From assembly GCA_026122225.1 (NCBI GenBank), contig JANEZZ010002662.1:248001-312000 (forward strand): a stretch of 64,000 nucleotides of DNA, in the 5' to 3' direction. The first letter of the stretch is position 1; each line of letters starts with the position of its first letter. The position numbers were made by a program, and so were the translations under genes. The notes under the pieces were generated by a model that saw nothing but the letters and a program-made list of their open reading frames with translations, searched no databases and was not told the DNA's origin. Below are positions 21,498-33,852 of the stretch, piece after piece. Origin of the DNA: Heloderma charlesbogerti. Its lineage: Eukaryota; Chordata; Lepidosauria; Squamata; Helodermatidae.

Positions 21498-22066
21498 AAG
21501 AACATAAGAAGAGCCATGCTGTGCCAGACCAAGGGTCCATATAGTCCAGCATTTAGGGATGTACGAATCCCTTACCTCTGGGTCCAGTGGGAGTCCGCAG
21601 GGGGGGAGGCGATCTATCCCTTCCCCCCCCGGAATCCGTGCGGGCCAGCTCCGTTCCACAGCAATCTTGCGGAGCTGGCGGCCAGCTCCGCAGGATCAGT
21701 GCACAGAGGGAGCCAACCCGCACAGATTCCGGAGGGGCATATGGAGGTGAGTGTTCCGTTCCACCATGGGCCCCAATGGGGGTGGATTCTTGGAATCCGG
21801 CCTCATTGGGGTCCAATCCATGGCGGAATTCTCCCCCATCCTTACCAGCATTCTGTTCACACAGTGGCTAGCCAGCTGTCAACTGGGAACCCACAAGCAG
21901 GGCATGAGCGCAACAGCACCCTCCCACCCAAGTTCCCCAGCAACTGGTGTACATAGGCTCATTCATTGCCTCTGGTTCTGGAGGTAGCACATAGCCATCA
22001 GGACTAGGAGCAATTAATAGCCTTTTCCTCCAGGAATTTGTCTAACCCTCTTTTGGGGATAGTTGT
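21498..22066 (-). mobile_element. CR1 3' end fragment, minus strand
   Basis: AAGAACATAAGAAGAGCCATG, GACCAAGGGTCCATATAGTC, CACAGTGGCTAGCC and GGTGTACATAGG are hallmarks of sauropsid CR1 3' ends. They are the reverse complement of 38230-38383 in this window. 5'-truncated at about 22066 and interrupted by a 291-bp palindromic element. Confidence 0.8.
21554..21844 (-). mobile_element. Minimal palindromic hAT-like element 14
   Basis: Only 291 bp, T2' (TAGGGATGTACGAATCCC) to T1' (TTCTCCCCCATCCTTA), perfect TSD ccagcatt at 21546-21553 and 21845-21852. It has terminal arms but none of the P1-P4 palindromes, so it defines the smallest complete copy here. Confidence 0.9.
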
Positions 22067-23383
22067 TGCCTGGCTTATTTTACGATACCATTTAATTCAG
22101 GGCTTTTTCGGGGTTCTTTAATCTTTTATATTGGTGCTGCACTAATGGAAACGTTTAACTTGTCTCTGGGACAGCTGTTCTCCCTCAGGAGTGATATGTT
22201 AGTCAGCTAAGCCCTGTTTTGTTGGTTCTGGTTACTCCTGTTCTGAAGAGGAACACAAAATGTATTACTTCATGACATAATTGAATAAGTGGACTTCTCC
22301 CTGAGAAGGAGCTTGTCACTTGAAATATAATGTGGGGGGTGGGGTGGAGGATTAACACATTGTTTTATTAGCACCTTCTCTCCTCTTATTTCTTTCACTT
22401 TTACCACTTTTTTCCCAGCCCTTTTCAGCTGCAATTTTCAATCATCTCATGCTGGTAGCAGCACTACCACAGGCTAAACTAATCATGGGCATCTCATGCT
22501 GATTGGCATTTGATACCTGCTTGTAACCTTTCAGAACCGCTGCAGTTATAAAATGGTACCATGGCATCAGGGTTTGGCAGTGAAAGGACTGACATCCCCT
22601 TGCAGCATAGTTGAAAGTCGAAGTAGGCTGTGTCAGGGTCTTGCGGGCCCTGCCACTCAGGGCCTACCTCCCCTGGGGCCTCAAGTAGGGATGGAGATGT
22701 CTTAACAACACATTAAGTGTCCTCTGCTGCTAGTAAAGGCAGAGCTGGAAGATAGACCTCTTCATCAGCCCCACTGCCCTGCCTTTTAAAGTAAGTGCTG
22801 CAAGCTGAGCATATCTTCAGCAGCATCTCATCATCTTGCAAGGCATATGGGGGTTCTGACTGAGAAGTATCAGTTGCAGCCAGTGCAGCAGCTCTCTGAG
22901 CTTCCTCAGCCACCTTTGTAATCTTCAGTGCCCATCACCATTCTGGTGGTTATGGCTGATAGATCTTCCCCACTGTTCCTTCCAGTCATTGGTGATAGAA
23001 AAATAGTCTGCCTTGGCTGCCTTTCCCCAATGCCATTGCTCAGGGAATGAGACCCTGGGCAGACTGAATGAAAACTATAACTTCCATGGCCTTAAAGGGC
23101 CATGGAAATAGGCCCTTTGTGTGTCTGCTTTATTCATCTTTGACTAGGCCTATCCACTACACAGCTTAAGTGGTGAATATAATTTCAGTGAGATGTATTT
23201 CCTGAAAAATTAATCCTTTCCTCCTCTTAGTCAGCACATTCACATATATAATTTACAAAAACAAAAACAAACCTCCAAGCATTTAAGTTTAATAAATTAC
23301 AGTGTTTAGCCATCACCAATGGAAACAGAAAACTGGACAATAGGATTATATATTTACGGAATTTCCAGATACAAATATACAGG

Positions 23384-23387
<4 letters not shown>

Positions 23388-23418
<31 letters not shown>
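23388..23418. repeat. (AC)n microsatellite
   Basis: About 15 uninterrupted AC units. Confidence 0.95.
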
Positions 23419-23421
<3 letters not shown>

Positions 23422-23545
23422 GTTCTTCATTCATAAGTCCATCTTGTCCACCTTCTTCTCTTGGACTAGTTCACTGGAAAAGGCAGCAAAGATACTGTCA
23501 TAGAACAGAGAGGCAGGAGAAGGAAATGGGCTATGGCTTTCTTAT
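23419..23545 (+). repeat. Dispersed repeat, copy 1
   Basis: Starts TAAGTTCTTCATTCATAAGT and matches 29140-29275 over its length, apart from a CTGCATA insertion near the start of the other copy and a few substitutions. Class unknown. Confidence 0.7.
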
Positions 23546-25706
23546 AACAAAGGGAAGGCAGTTAACACTTGACTTGAATGTGAATTAAGTCTGTACCACG
23601 AAGCATCAGAAGATCATATATTTCTCATAGTAAAGTCTTCTCCGAGGCAAGGAATGTGCTATGCTCTCTGTTTCAGTGTTGCTGCTGTCCTTACTACATG
23701 ACATTTGGCATCCTGCCAGCTCATTCACTTCAGAAGACTGGATAGGTCCTCAGTGCCAGAGGCGTGTGTCAGTCTTTGGACAGAGTCACATACTCTGTGG
23801 AATTATGTATTGCTTAGCTTCAAAGCCAAGGAAGCTGTGAAGGTGGGAATGGTGCATTGTTTATTGCACTAGCACCATAAATTAAATCATGACAAGGTCA
23901 ATGCAACCAGAAAACGTAATGCTTTTAAATGTTGCAGGACCATCAAGTTGTGATCTAACAGGATGAACTTAACAGTCTTACCTTTGTCCTGTCTTTTATT
24001 AAGTGTCACTCACTTATCTAGTCCTTTTCTTGTATAGGACCGGCTGTACATCTTCAAACGTACTATATCTTTGGATGCTTCCAGATGTGGGTGATTTAGC
24101 AGCACTTCATCTTTGCTGTTCTGGTTTAGGCTGCAAGTAGTATGAAATCTCTATTTCTAGAACTCTTGAATTCAAATGATATTCTGTAGCTGGATGGGCA
24201 ATCCCATTTGCCCAAGGCATTTTCGTCTTGGGACAATGGTGCAGTGAAAAAGGGACACTCCTTCTCTCTACACTGCAGTCCTGATCATGATTGGCACCCC
24301 GCCCTGTGGCTGAAATTTAGAAGGGGAAGAAAAAATAGCTATAAAGGCAATGGTAAATGGCAGCCATTTTGTAAATGGGCAGCTTCCTCATGGCTGCAGT
24401 TTTGTGAGACTGCCTACAGCAATGTCTCAAAATTGCAAATGTGCCCACTGGCCTGAAATGGTTGGGGACTCTTGGATTAGATTGGATAGAGCTAATTCCT
24501 AGTGAGGAGGAGCTGACTATAGGGAATAATAAGGCTAGAGCAATCTATCCAGGCACAACCAGCCAGGAAAAAAGATGGAACAGCTGTGTGAGGCTCATAT
24601 GTACACGAGAAGATGATACAAATGTTCTATCGTGTTAAACAAAATGATGGAGGTGGATAGTTTGCTCACACCATCATGCAGATGTTATCTAAAAAGTGAA
24701 CAGACATGGCTATTCCTCAGCAAATGCTCAGTATGAAAGCAGCCTTTTTTGTGCAGTACTAGGAAAGCTGACCCCGTCATGGATCACTGCCTTGTTGTGG
24801 TGAAGGGGCTTGCGTAACTCAGTGAAGCCATAAGCTATGCTGTGCAGGGCCACCCAAAATGGACAGGTCATGGTGGAGAGTTCTGACAAAATGTGGTCCA
24901 CTGGAGAAGGAAATGGCAACCCACTCCAGTATTCTTGCCAAGAAAACCCCATGGAACGTATCACAAAGCTAAAAGATATGATGCCGGAAGATGAGCCCCT
25001 CAGGTCAGAAGGTGTCCAATCTACTACTGGGGAAGAGCAGAGGGAATTTCCAAGTAGCACCAGAAAGAGTGAAGTGGCTGGGCCAAAGCCAAAAGGACAC
25101 TCAGCTGTGGATGTGTCTGGTGGTGAAAAGAAAATCCGATGCTGTAAAGAACAATATTGTTTAGGAACCTGGAATGTCAGATCAATGAATGAAGGTAAGC
25201 TGGAGGTGGTCAAACATGAGATGGCAAGATTGAACATTGACATCTTGGGAATCAGTGAACTAAAATGGACAAGCATGGGTGAATTTAATACAGGTGACCA
25301 TCATATCTACTATTGTGGGCAAGAATCCCTTAGAAGAAATGGAGTAGCACTCATAGTGAACAAAAGGGTGGGAAAAGCAGTACTGGGGATGGGGTACAAT
25401 CTCAAAAATGATAGAATGATCTCAGTACGAATCCAAGGCAAACCATTCAACATCACAGTAATTCAAGTCTATGCCCCAACCACTAAGGCCGAAGAAGCTG
25501 AGGTTGACCGGTTCTATGAAGACCTACAACACCTTCTAGAGCTAACACCAAAAAAAGATGTCCTTTTCATCATAGGGGATTGGAATGCCAAAGTCGGAAG
25601 TCAATAAATAACCGGGATAACAGGCAAGCATGGTCTTGGTGTACAAAATGAAGCAGGACAAAGGCTAATAGAGTTTTGCCAAGAGAACACACTGATCATA
25701 GCAATC

Positions 25707-26735
25707 TAGGGATGAATGAAAGGGACTTACCTTGTCCCGCAGCTTGCTTCGCGGTGGGGGGGAGGCGCTTCGCTTCTCCCCCCGAAGTTCAGGCAAGGGG
25801 GGGAGGCGCCTTGCCTCGCCCGGCCGAAATTCAGGCCGGGGGGGAGGCGCCCCATCCCTCGCCACCGAAATTCAGGCCGGGGAGGAGTGCCCCGTCTACC
25901 CGGCTGCAAAAAAAAAAAAGTAAAGTAAAAAAACAACAACACACACCCATGATGGGCTACATAACGATTTACGTAGCCTATCACAGCTAGATTTCCAAAG
26001 TCAGCCATGACAGGCTATGTAAATCGTCACGTAGCCTACCACAGGTGACTTTGAAAAAAAAAAAAAGCGCGTACACAAACAGCGGCGCCCATGGGGCGCC
26101 GCCATTTGCGTTCCTTAGTTTGGCACATCTAGTCTACGTAAAGATTTACGTAGACTATGGCAAAAATAAGGGAATGCTATTTGCGTTGCCCTTATTTATT
26201 TATTTATTTTTTATCATTTCATTTCTATACCGCCCAATAGCCAAAGCTCTCTGGGCGGTTCACAAAAATTAAAAATTATTTTCGCCATAGTCTACGTAAA
26301 TCTTTACGTAGACTAGACGTGCCAAATTAAGGAACGCAAATGGCGGTGCCCCATGGGTGCCGCCATTTGCTTACACGCTTTTTTTTTTTTTTCAAAGTCA
26401 CCCGTGATAGGCTACGTGACGATTTACGTAGCCTATCACGGCTGACTTTTGGAATCTAGCCGTGATAGGCTACGTAAATCGTAGCCTAGGTGTGTGTTGT
26501 TGGTTTTTTTACTTTACTTTTTTATTTTGCAATGGCGGCGGCGGCAGCCGGTCAGAAGACCGGCTGCCACCGCCACCACCGCCGAAACGCCGCCAAGAGG
26601 GACATTCGCACGAGGTAAGTCCCATCCCAGGGGGGGTGGGGGGCCAGTGGAGAATTTCTCCACCAATTTCAGGGGGCTGAATGCATTGGCATTCAGCCTC
26701 CCGGAGATTCGTGGAGAAATTCTCCGCCATCCCTA
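25707..26735 (-). mobile_element. Palindromic hAT-like element 15, complete, inside BovB A
   Basis: 1029 bp, T2 (TAGGGATGAATGAAAGGGAC) to T1 (TTCTCCGCCATCCCTA). TSD tagcaatc / tagcaaac (7 of 8). BovB B has the unoccupied site GATCATAGCAAACACTC, which confirms the boundaries. It carries a 79-bp LINE tail in its central palindrome (26198-26276). Confidence 0.9.
26198..26276 (-). mobile_element. LINE 3' tail inserted in a palindromic element
   Basis: (ATTT)n, then CTATACCGCCCAATAGCC and CTCTGGGCGGTTCACAAAAA, flanked by ttattt at 26192-26197 and 26277-26282. It interrupts the P2 stem TTATTTTCGCC. A 5'-truncated copy of the CR1/L2-group LINE, and younger than the palindromic element. Confidence 0.8.
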
Positions 26736-29139
26736 TAGCAAACACCCTTTTCCAACAGCACAAGAGGCGACTCTACACATGGACATCACCAGATGGTCAG
26801 TATCGAAATCAGATTGATTATGTACTTAGCAGCCAAAGATGGAGAAGCTCCATACAGTCAGTCAAAACAAGACCTGGAGCTGACTGTGGCTCAGATCATG
26901 AACTGCTTCTTGCAAAATTTTGGCTTAAATTGAAGAACGTAGGAAAACCCACTAAACCATTCAGGTATGACCTAAATCATATCCCTTATGAATATACATT
27001 GGAGGTGAGGAATAGATTTAAGGGATTAGACCTGATAGACAGAGTGCCTGAGGAACTATGGACGGAGGTCCGTCACATTGTTCAGGAGGCAGCAACTCAA
27101 TCCATCCCAAAGAAAAAGAAATGCAAGAAAGCAAAGTGGCTGTCTGATCAGGCTTTACAAGTAGCTGAGGGAAGAAACGAAGTGAAAAGAAAGGAAGAAA
27201 GGGGAAGATATATCCAACTGAATGCAGAGTTCCAGAGAATAGCAAGGGGAGACAAGAAGGCCTTCTTAAATGAACAATGCAAAGAAATCGAGGAAAACAA
27301 TAGAATGGGAAAGACTAGAGATCTTTTCAAGAAAATCGGAGATCTCACGGGAACGTTTTGTGCAAAGATGGGCATGATAAACGACAAAGAAGGCAGGGAC
27401 CTAAAAGAAGCAGATGAGATTCAGAAGAGGTGGAAAGAATACACAGAAGAACTATACAGGAAAGATCTGAATGTCCATGATAGCCATGATATTGCGGTCA
27501 CTGATGAGCCAGACATCCTAGAGGGTGAAGTCAAGTTGGCCTTAGGAAGCATTACTAACAACAAAGCTAGTGGAGATGACAGTATTCCAGCTGAGCTATT
27601 TAAAATCCTAAAAGATGATGCTGTTAAAGTGCTGCACTCAATATGCCAACAAATTTGGAACACTCAACAGTGGCCACAAGACTGGAAAAGGTCAGTTTAC
27701 ATTCCAATTCCAAAGAAGGGCAATGCCAGAGAGTGTTCAAACTACCATACAATTGTACTCATTTCACATGCCAGCAAGGTGATGCTCAAAATCCTACAAG
27801 CTAGGCTTCAGCAGTATGTGAACTGAGAACTACTGGAGGTACAAGCTGGGTTTCGAAGAGGCAGAGGAACTAGAGATCAAATCTCCAACATTCGCTGCAT
27901 CATGGAGAAAGCAAGAGAATTCCAGAAAAACATCTATTTCTGCTTCATTGACTACACTAAAGCGTTTGATTGTGTGGATCACAATAAACTCTGGCAAATT
28001 CTTAAAGAAATGGGAGTACCAGACCACCTTACCTGTCTCCTGAGAAACCTGCATGAGGGTCAAGAAGCAACAGTAAGAACCAGACATGGAACAACTGATT
28101 GGTTCAAAATTGGGAAAGGAGTATGACAAGGCTGCATATTGTCGCCCTGCTTATTTAACTTATATGCACAGCACATCATGAGAAACGCCGGGTTGGATGA
28201 ATCACAGGTTGGAATTAAGATTGCCGGGAGAATTATCAACAACCTCAGATACGCAGACGATACCACCCTAATGGCAGAAAGTGAAGAGGATCTAAAGAGC
28301 CTCTCGTTGAGGGTGAAAGTGGAGAGTACAAAAGCTGGTTTGAAACTCAACGTTAAAAAAACGAAGATCATGGCATCTGGCCCCATCACTTCCTGGCATA
28401 TAGAAGGGGGGGAAATGTAAGCAGTGACAGATTTTATTTTCTTGGCTCCAAGATCACCGCAGACAGTGACTGTAGCCATGAAATTAAAAGACGCTTGCTC
28501 CTTGGGAGGAAAGCTATGGCAAACCTAGACAGCATAGTAAGAAGCAGAGACATCACCTTGCCGACAAAGGTCAGTATAATCAAAGCTATGGTTTTCCCAG
28601 TAGTAACATATGGCTGTGAGAGCTGGACTATAAGGAAGGCTGAGCGCCGAAGAATTGATGCTTTCGAACTGTGGTGCTGGAGAAGACTCTTATGAGTCCC
28701 CTGGACTGCAAGGAGGACAAATCCGTCCATCCTAAAGAAAATCAACCCTGAGTGCTCATTGGAAGGACAGATACTGAAGCTGAAGCTCAAATATTTTGGC
28801 CACCTAATGTGAAGAGAAAAGTCCCTGGAAAAGACCCTGATGCTGGGAAAGATTGAAAGCAAAAGGAGAAGGGGGCAGCAGAGGATGAGATGGCTAGATA
28901 GCATCACCGATGCAATGAATATGAACTTGAGCACACTCCAGGAGAGAGCGCAGGACAGGAAGACCTGGCGTGCTATGATCCATGGGGTCACAAAGAGTCG
29001 GACACGACTGAATGACTGAACAACAAAGCAAAGCTGAAGGTGTGTTATTGGGATATAAATGTATCACAACACCTTAAAACAACAGATAACGAGTATGAAA
29101 TTAATTTGTTCAGTCAACACTGCACCAATTTATCTCTAT

Positions 29140-29275
29140 TAAGTTCTTCATTCATAAGTCCATCTGCATACTTGTCCACCTTCTTCTCTTGGACTAGTCC
29201 ACTGGAAAAGGCAGCAAAGATACTGTCAAAGAACAGAGAGGCAGGAGGAGGAAATGGGCTGTGGCTTTCTTATAG
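29140..29275 (+). repeat. Dispersed repeat, copy 2
   Basis: Direct repeat of 23419-23545 (shared CACTGGAAAAGGCAGCAAAG and CTTCTTCTCTTGGACTAGT). It carries a short CTGCATA insertion near 29165. Confidence 0.7.
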
Positions 29276-29716
29276 GGTATCCTGGGGGAGGCTGTTATAC
29301 AGAAACACACCAGTAGTCTTCCCCATACAAACTATTGCAAGGGAAATTGTAGCAAAAGTTGTTTGACTATGCAGATGTATGCCATTTCAGACCATGGATT
29401 CTGATGATGCTCTGGGATATGGCTTGTGTTGTAGGGTTCTGCTATGAATCAGATCCAGAGTAGGAATCACGTTGGGTCAGGTTTCTCAGGAAGCAAGACA
29501 GAAAGAGACCAGCACTGTAGAGAGCTCCGAGTGGTGCTGGGGCTAGAAGCTAGACAGGGTTGTTTGTATGTTGCTCCAATGAGGTTCAGAGCAAGGCTCG
29601 GGTTTGTTGGAGTTAGGCTGGTTGATCCCAACTCCGTGCTGACTGCAGCTTTGTCTTTTTAAGGGACCTGGTCAGTTTTAGCAATCTCAGGCTTCAGCAA
29701 CATGGCAGTAGATGTG

Positions 29717-29995
29717 TCATACTAGTTTCTTCATGCCTGCATTCTCAGAGTCTGAGAGCAGTAATACAAATTCCTCTGGATACAGGGGAGCCAGCCCCTG
29801 AGGTCTTTCTGGAGAACTGGGTCCCAAAGAGGTAGAAGCCTTATGATGCCTTTCCAAAGTCGAGTCTTCTCCCTGAACTAATAATTCTGGAGCCTCTGAT
29901 GACAAGGGGCCAGCATTCTCTGGTGATGAGGGTTCTGGGCCCTGGTCCATGACAAGATGCCAGTGTCTTTGTGAATACAGAAGCCAGTAGAGCAA
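29717..29995 (-). CDS. Unrecognised 92-codon ORF, low-complexity, doubtful
   Basis: It reads as a Ser/Pro/Glu-rich peptide (SPENAGPLSSEAPELL, SDSENAGMKK) without a known domain, signal peptide or membrane segment. The composition could suit a gag-like or linker segment of an old retroelement. It has no conserved motif or splice context, so it may be a chance ORF. Confidence 0.2.
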   Translation of the reverse strand: MLYWLLYSQRHWHLVMDQGPEPSSPENAGPLSSEAPELLVQGEDSTLERHHKASTSLGPSSPERPQGLAPLYPEEFVLLLSDSENAGMKKLV

Positions 29996-31223
29996 TCACC
30001 TCTTTCTTCCCACATCTGTTTGACAGATGGGTAATAATGAGTACACCAGGCATTGATAATCTCTAACCTAAAATTTGAAATTCAAATTGAAGGACAATTT
30101 TAAAGTTTTAATGAAATCACAACTATCTGTTCCTCCATCTAATAGAAACTGCAACCTATGTATAGAGGAAGTGGCATGTGAGTGATAATCATCTCCAAGA
30201 TCCTCTTCCTAGTTTCCCAGCTGTCATATTTATTAGCCAGGCATTTACTTGACATTTGGAAGGAATGGTTCAAATTTCACCATTTGGCTCTTAATATGGT
30301 CAGCTCTGAATTCATTTTAGGAGAATGTGTGGGAAATATTTTCAGATGTATGTCACTTGCTGAATTTTGTATTGTACTTACAAGTCTTCTGTTGAACTAA
30401 CATATTACAAGGATGTTTGTAGAAACCATTCATGAGTTTTATGCTACAGCAAGAAGAAAACCTTGACCTCAACCTGCCTTATAAACGTCAGCTCCCTGGC
30501 TTAAGTTAATACTTCAATGGCTTCATTGAATGAATAAATCAGGAGGCAAAACTTTCGTACTGGACACTTATTGTGAAAAAAATATTTTCATTCAAAAATT
30601 ATCAGATAAAGAATGGTTTGAAACCTGTAGCCAAAACAGAAAATGCTCACTTTCAAATAGAATCAATGAAGGCCAAGAGTCCAAGAGCTTTGGAACATAT
30701 CTGGTTGCTCTATCAAACTTCTGCTTCCATCACCTAAAACTTGCTGTATAGGATCTCTTCAGATATAGATTCCCTGCCTTTGGTTGCCAAGAAATCTTGT
30801 ATATTTCTATCTGGCTACCCAGTCGAAGCTGGAAGTGATAATTCCTTGCTTGAATTAAGTGCTGATAAATTATCATAAATCCTATTGTGTAGCTAGGATA
30901 TCCAAGGAAAAAAGATGTTCTCCTTTATTCTGGAACTGGACTAGTCATAATAACACGGGATATCTGAAACCTCCCCATAAACATAAACACTTCTTTGACC
31001 AGCTTTCTAGGGCCAGGCTATTTCTCGTTCAAAGTCTGACTGACAACCTCACTATTTCTCAGAGTGTTTTTGATCTGGGGCATAATTCCCCATGCTCTGG
31101 AATGGGCTTACTTGTGAACCAGCTTCTGGAAGAAGTCTTCTTCTTGTTTTCATGGATCTATGATAAGAGGCCATAAATCTGTGCTATATTCAGTACTATT
31201 TCCTATTGCTCATACCTATTGTA

Positions 31224-31712
31224 TAGGGATGGATGCAAATTTTGTTTCAGTTTGGTTTTGATAAGAATTTACCAAAATTCACAACATTCTCCATATTCTG
31301 GACAAAAAGAACTTGAGATTTAAAAAAATTCAAATGTGGGAGAAACCAAAATGGACAGATTTGTCCATCCAGGCCCAGGGTTTTGAGTGCTTAGGTCTTA
31401 AAAGTTGGGATTTGATTCCCTGTGTATTCAACCATGCTGGTGCTTCGTTGTCATTTCTTTTCTTTTTTCCTTACAGGATCCTCATCTTAGCAGCTATATG
31501 GCATGCAGACATATCATGATCCTTTCCATGCTGGGAATAGCTGTACCTGTTGAATTTGGTTGGTGCAGTTGGGTGGGATTTCAATTTTAGTTCACTTTTG
31601 ATAGGGATTTACCAACATTCTCAAAGTTCTTCATATTCAGAAAAGAAATAACTTGACATTTTAAAAATGCCAGTGTGTGAGAAAGTGAAACTGACAGATT
31701 TGGCCATCCTTA
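31224..31712 (+). mobile_element. AT-rich hAT-like element with internal direct repeat
   Basis: Starts TAGGGATGGATGCAAATTTT and ends GATTTGGCCATCCTTA. TSD ctattgta / ctattgct (6 of 8). A block of about 130 bp (TTGATAAGAATTTACCAAAA.. and TTGATAGGGATTTACCAACA..) occurs near both ends in the same orientation. Distinct from the GC-rich palindromic family but shares its terminus type. Confidence 0.65.
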
Positions 31713-32892
31713 CTATTGCTTTTACTTCCCTACTATTGCAAATATGTTTTTCGCTTTGGGAAACAAAAATCATGATTATTTGTTGCATACATAATCAGAA
31801 CTTTAGTAAGATGACATATTTTATTCCATAGGGGTTTGTTTGTATTCAAATGCTTACATGTTTTTAAACCAAAATAGTTGTTGCATAAAAACAATCACCT
31901 GACCTGTTTTTGCAACTTTTGCAACTTACAAGAAAAACTATCACATTTACTAGAATGCTTTGGTTTATTATGAGTAGCCCTCAAATAACTGATAGATCTA
32001 AAATTAGATACATGGAGTATACATTGGATGATACTGAGAGAAGAAACTCTTGATCTGCTCATACAAAGCTAACGTCGTCATCCACTAGTAATCCAGACCA
32101 GATTAAATGAACTAGCATATGCAGACAAGACCATCGAACTCAGTATAGTCTTCTCTGATAGGGAGATGATCTCCAAGGTCTCAAGCTGTTATTTTCCAGG
32201 GCATATGCCTGATATTCTGTCACTGGAGATGAAATAAATTTGAACCTAGATTCTTATACATAAAAGCAAGTACTCTTGCATGGAGCCATGCTTCTTCCTA
32301 ATTTACAGTACATTAAGCCTGTGGGCTCTCCCACTACCCTTCAAGCATTCTGTGGAAGAGCTGAAAATATTCCCAATCAGCTACTTGCATTGACTGCGGA
32401 ACATTTCCACAACTCATAGATTAAAAGCCTGGGTTTTGTCTAGTAGTATGTGTTGGTCAAAAGTAAGAGTAGGACAAAGACACTTCCATTTATACAAAGC
32501 AGGATCCACATGTTTGACTTTGTCAGGGAGAGGTGTTTTGGATTTTTACTTTAAAAACAGTAACTCCTTATGGGCTTAGCAACAAATTTGATTTACCTAT
32601 GTTTTTGTAAGAAATTATAAGTTATAAGGGATAACATCTGTTTGCATTTGCAAATTACCGTTTCTTTGAGTACAACATTGGTCTTTAAGGCAGTGGTGAC
32701 TGCAGCAGAGATGACTTAAATTTAGTTTGGAGCTACATTCAGTCTGTCCTTGGGTTGTGGAAAGAGGAGTGGATTTTGAGACAACCTGTTTGGGAAAGAA
32801 ACCATTTGATGTTACATTGTGAAGAGTTATTTGTTTGGTATATATTAATGTTTGCAATTAAGGGGAATACATAATAACAAAATGGGTAGCTT
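31713..32892. other. Intergenic, nothing recognised
   Basis: AT-rich unique-looking DNA without coding signal. Confidence 0.5.
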
Positions 32893-33190
32893 TCTTTTTT
32901 GTTATTTATTCGGTCAGTCACTTCTGACTCTTCGTGACTTCATGGACCAGCCCACGCCAGAGCTTCCTGTCGGCTGTTGCCACCCCCAGCTCCCCCAAGG
33001 TCAAGTCTGTCACCTCCAGAATATCATCCATCCATCTTGCCCTTGGTTGGCCCCTCCTCCTTTTGCCTTCCACTTTCCCTAGCATCAGCATCTTCTCCAG
33101 GGTATCCTGTCTTCTCATTATGTGGCCAAAGTACTTCAGTTTTGCTTTTAATATCATTCCCTCAAGTGAGCAGTCTGGCTTTCTTTAGAT
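32893..33190 (-). mobile_element. BovB 3' fragment, minus strand
   Basis: The minus strand encodes the BovB C-terminus (LKYFGHIMRRQDTLEKMLML.. to LVHEVTKSQK). It is nearly identical to the tail of copy C at 55436-55709 rather than to copies A and B. 5'-truncated; the ORF at 32918-33157 lies in it. The TTATTTATTCGGTCAGTCAC side is the 3' end. Confidence 0.85.
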
Positions 33191-33849
33191 GGGTGTAAAT
33201 GACTTGAGGAATTTTTGGTCATCACTGAAAGAATGAGAGAATCTCAACTTGACAACCTCAAACAAAGCCAAACAAAAAGAGCAAAAGGTTTTTCCCAAGG
33301 ACTTTGAAATTCTTCATACTGAGACTTGATAAAGACTTGGCCTAGTTGAAATGGAATTTATTTTATTGGTATTCTGTAGTTTAAGACATGAGTTTCTATT
33401 GTGTATTTTCACCCGTACATTAATGTATTCTGATATAGTATTTCTAATGTCTATTTGTATTGATATATCTTTGCATAGATTGATTGGAGAAAGCAAACAT
33501 GTTGTTATGTATATTGGGTCTTCGTTTTGCTTGGATTCTTTTGAGAAGACCCATATTGAGTTTGGAAACTGGCTTTTGTACACCCAAGCCACTGGTTGTT
33601 GATTTGTCCCCAAAATCAACAACAAATCAGCACCTGTAGCCACAATCCATTTAAAAACAAACAAACCAACAAACAAAATCAGCTAATTTTTATCTTAGCA
33701 GATACAATCTTAATATATTAATCCTGTGTTTTAGTTTGGTTTGCTATATTTCACATTTTGTATTTTATAACTTCTATTTACTTTTGTGCTCAAACTTCTG
33801 GTTTCATGGACTGAACCTTTTGACAAAACACACACACACACACACACAA
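33191..33849. other. Intergenic with (AC)n microsatellite
   Basis: Nothing recognised except an (AC)n run at about 33827-33848 next to the following MITE. Confidence 0.5.
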
Positions 33850-33852
33850 TAA

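Larger units (their letters stand above)
22067..24771. other. Intergenic with microsatellite and a dispersed repeat
   Basis: No gene recognised. TAGGGATGGAGATGTC at 22686 resembles an element end, but no partner end was found. A minus-strand ORF at 22713-22913 (MAEEAQRAAALAATDTSQS..) has no recognised family. The listed (AC)n and the repeat at 23419 lie here. Confidence 0.45.
24837..28991 (+). pseudogene. BovB ORF2 (endonuclease plus reverse transcriptase), copy A, decayed
   Basis: The endonuclease begins near 25159 (LGTWNVRSMN) and includes GDWNAKVGSQ at about 25578. A stop TAA follows at 25605 where copy B reads AAGAAATC. After the palindromic insert the frame resumes at SPDGQYRNQIDYVL and SDHELLLAKF, then RT with IPIPKKGN, TKAFDCVDHNKLW and YADDTTLM (about 28252-28275). 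Further stops are at 27824, 28124, 28418, 28693 and 28810, with a 1-base deletion near 28444. Those at 27824, 28124, 28693 and 28810 are CGA to TGA, the signature of methylated CpG decay. Not functional. Confidence 0.9.
24772..29029 (+). mobile_element. BovB (RTE-clade) LINE copy A, near full length
   Basis: Flanked by TSD aaagctga (24764-24771 and 29030-29037). About 3.2 kb once the palindromic insert is removed, the usual BovB size. It opens with the BovB 5' phrase ACTCCAGTATTCTTGCC (about 24925-24941) and ends GGACACGACTGAATGACTGA plus a short CAACAAAG tail. It is closely similar to copy B at 46576-51525 through endonuclease and RT. It has an extra stretch of about 110 bp after ATTCTTGCC that copy B lacks. 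Confidence 0.92.
29038..31223. other. Intergenic with a dispersed repeat and one unexplained ORF
   Basis: Contains the repeat at 29140-29275 and the ORF at 29717-29995, listed separately. Otherwise nothing recognised. Confidence 0.45.

Noticed and set aside
22713..22913. 66-codon minus-strand ORF (MAEEAQRAAALAATDTSQ..)
   Set aside because: No recognised domain, no exon structure, short.
24772..29029. Possible ruminant DNA contamination because of BovB
   Set aside because: Copies are nested with CR1/L2-group LINEs and the local hAT families typical of squamates, and have genuine TSDs.
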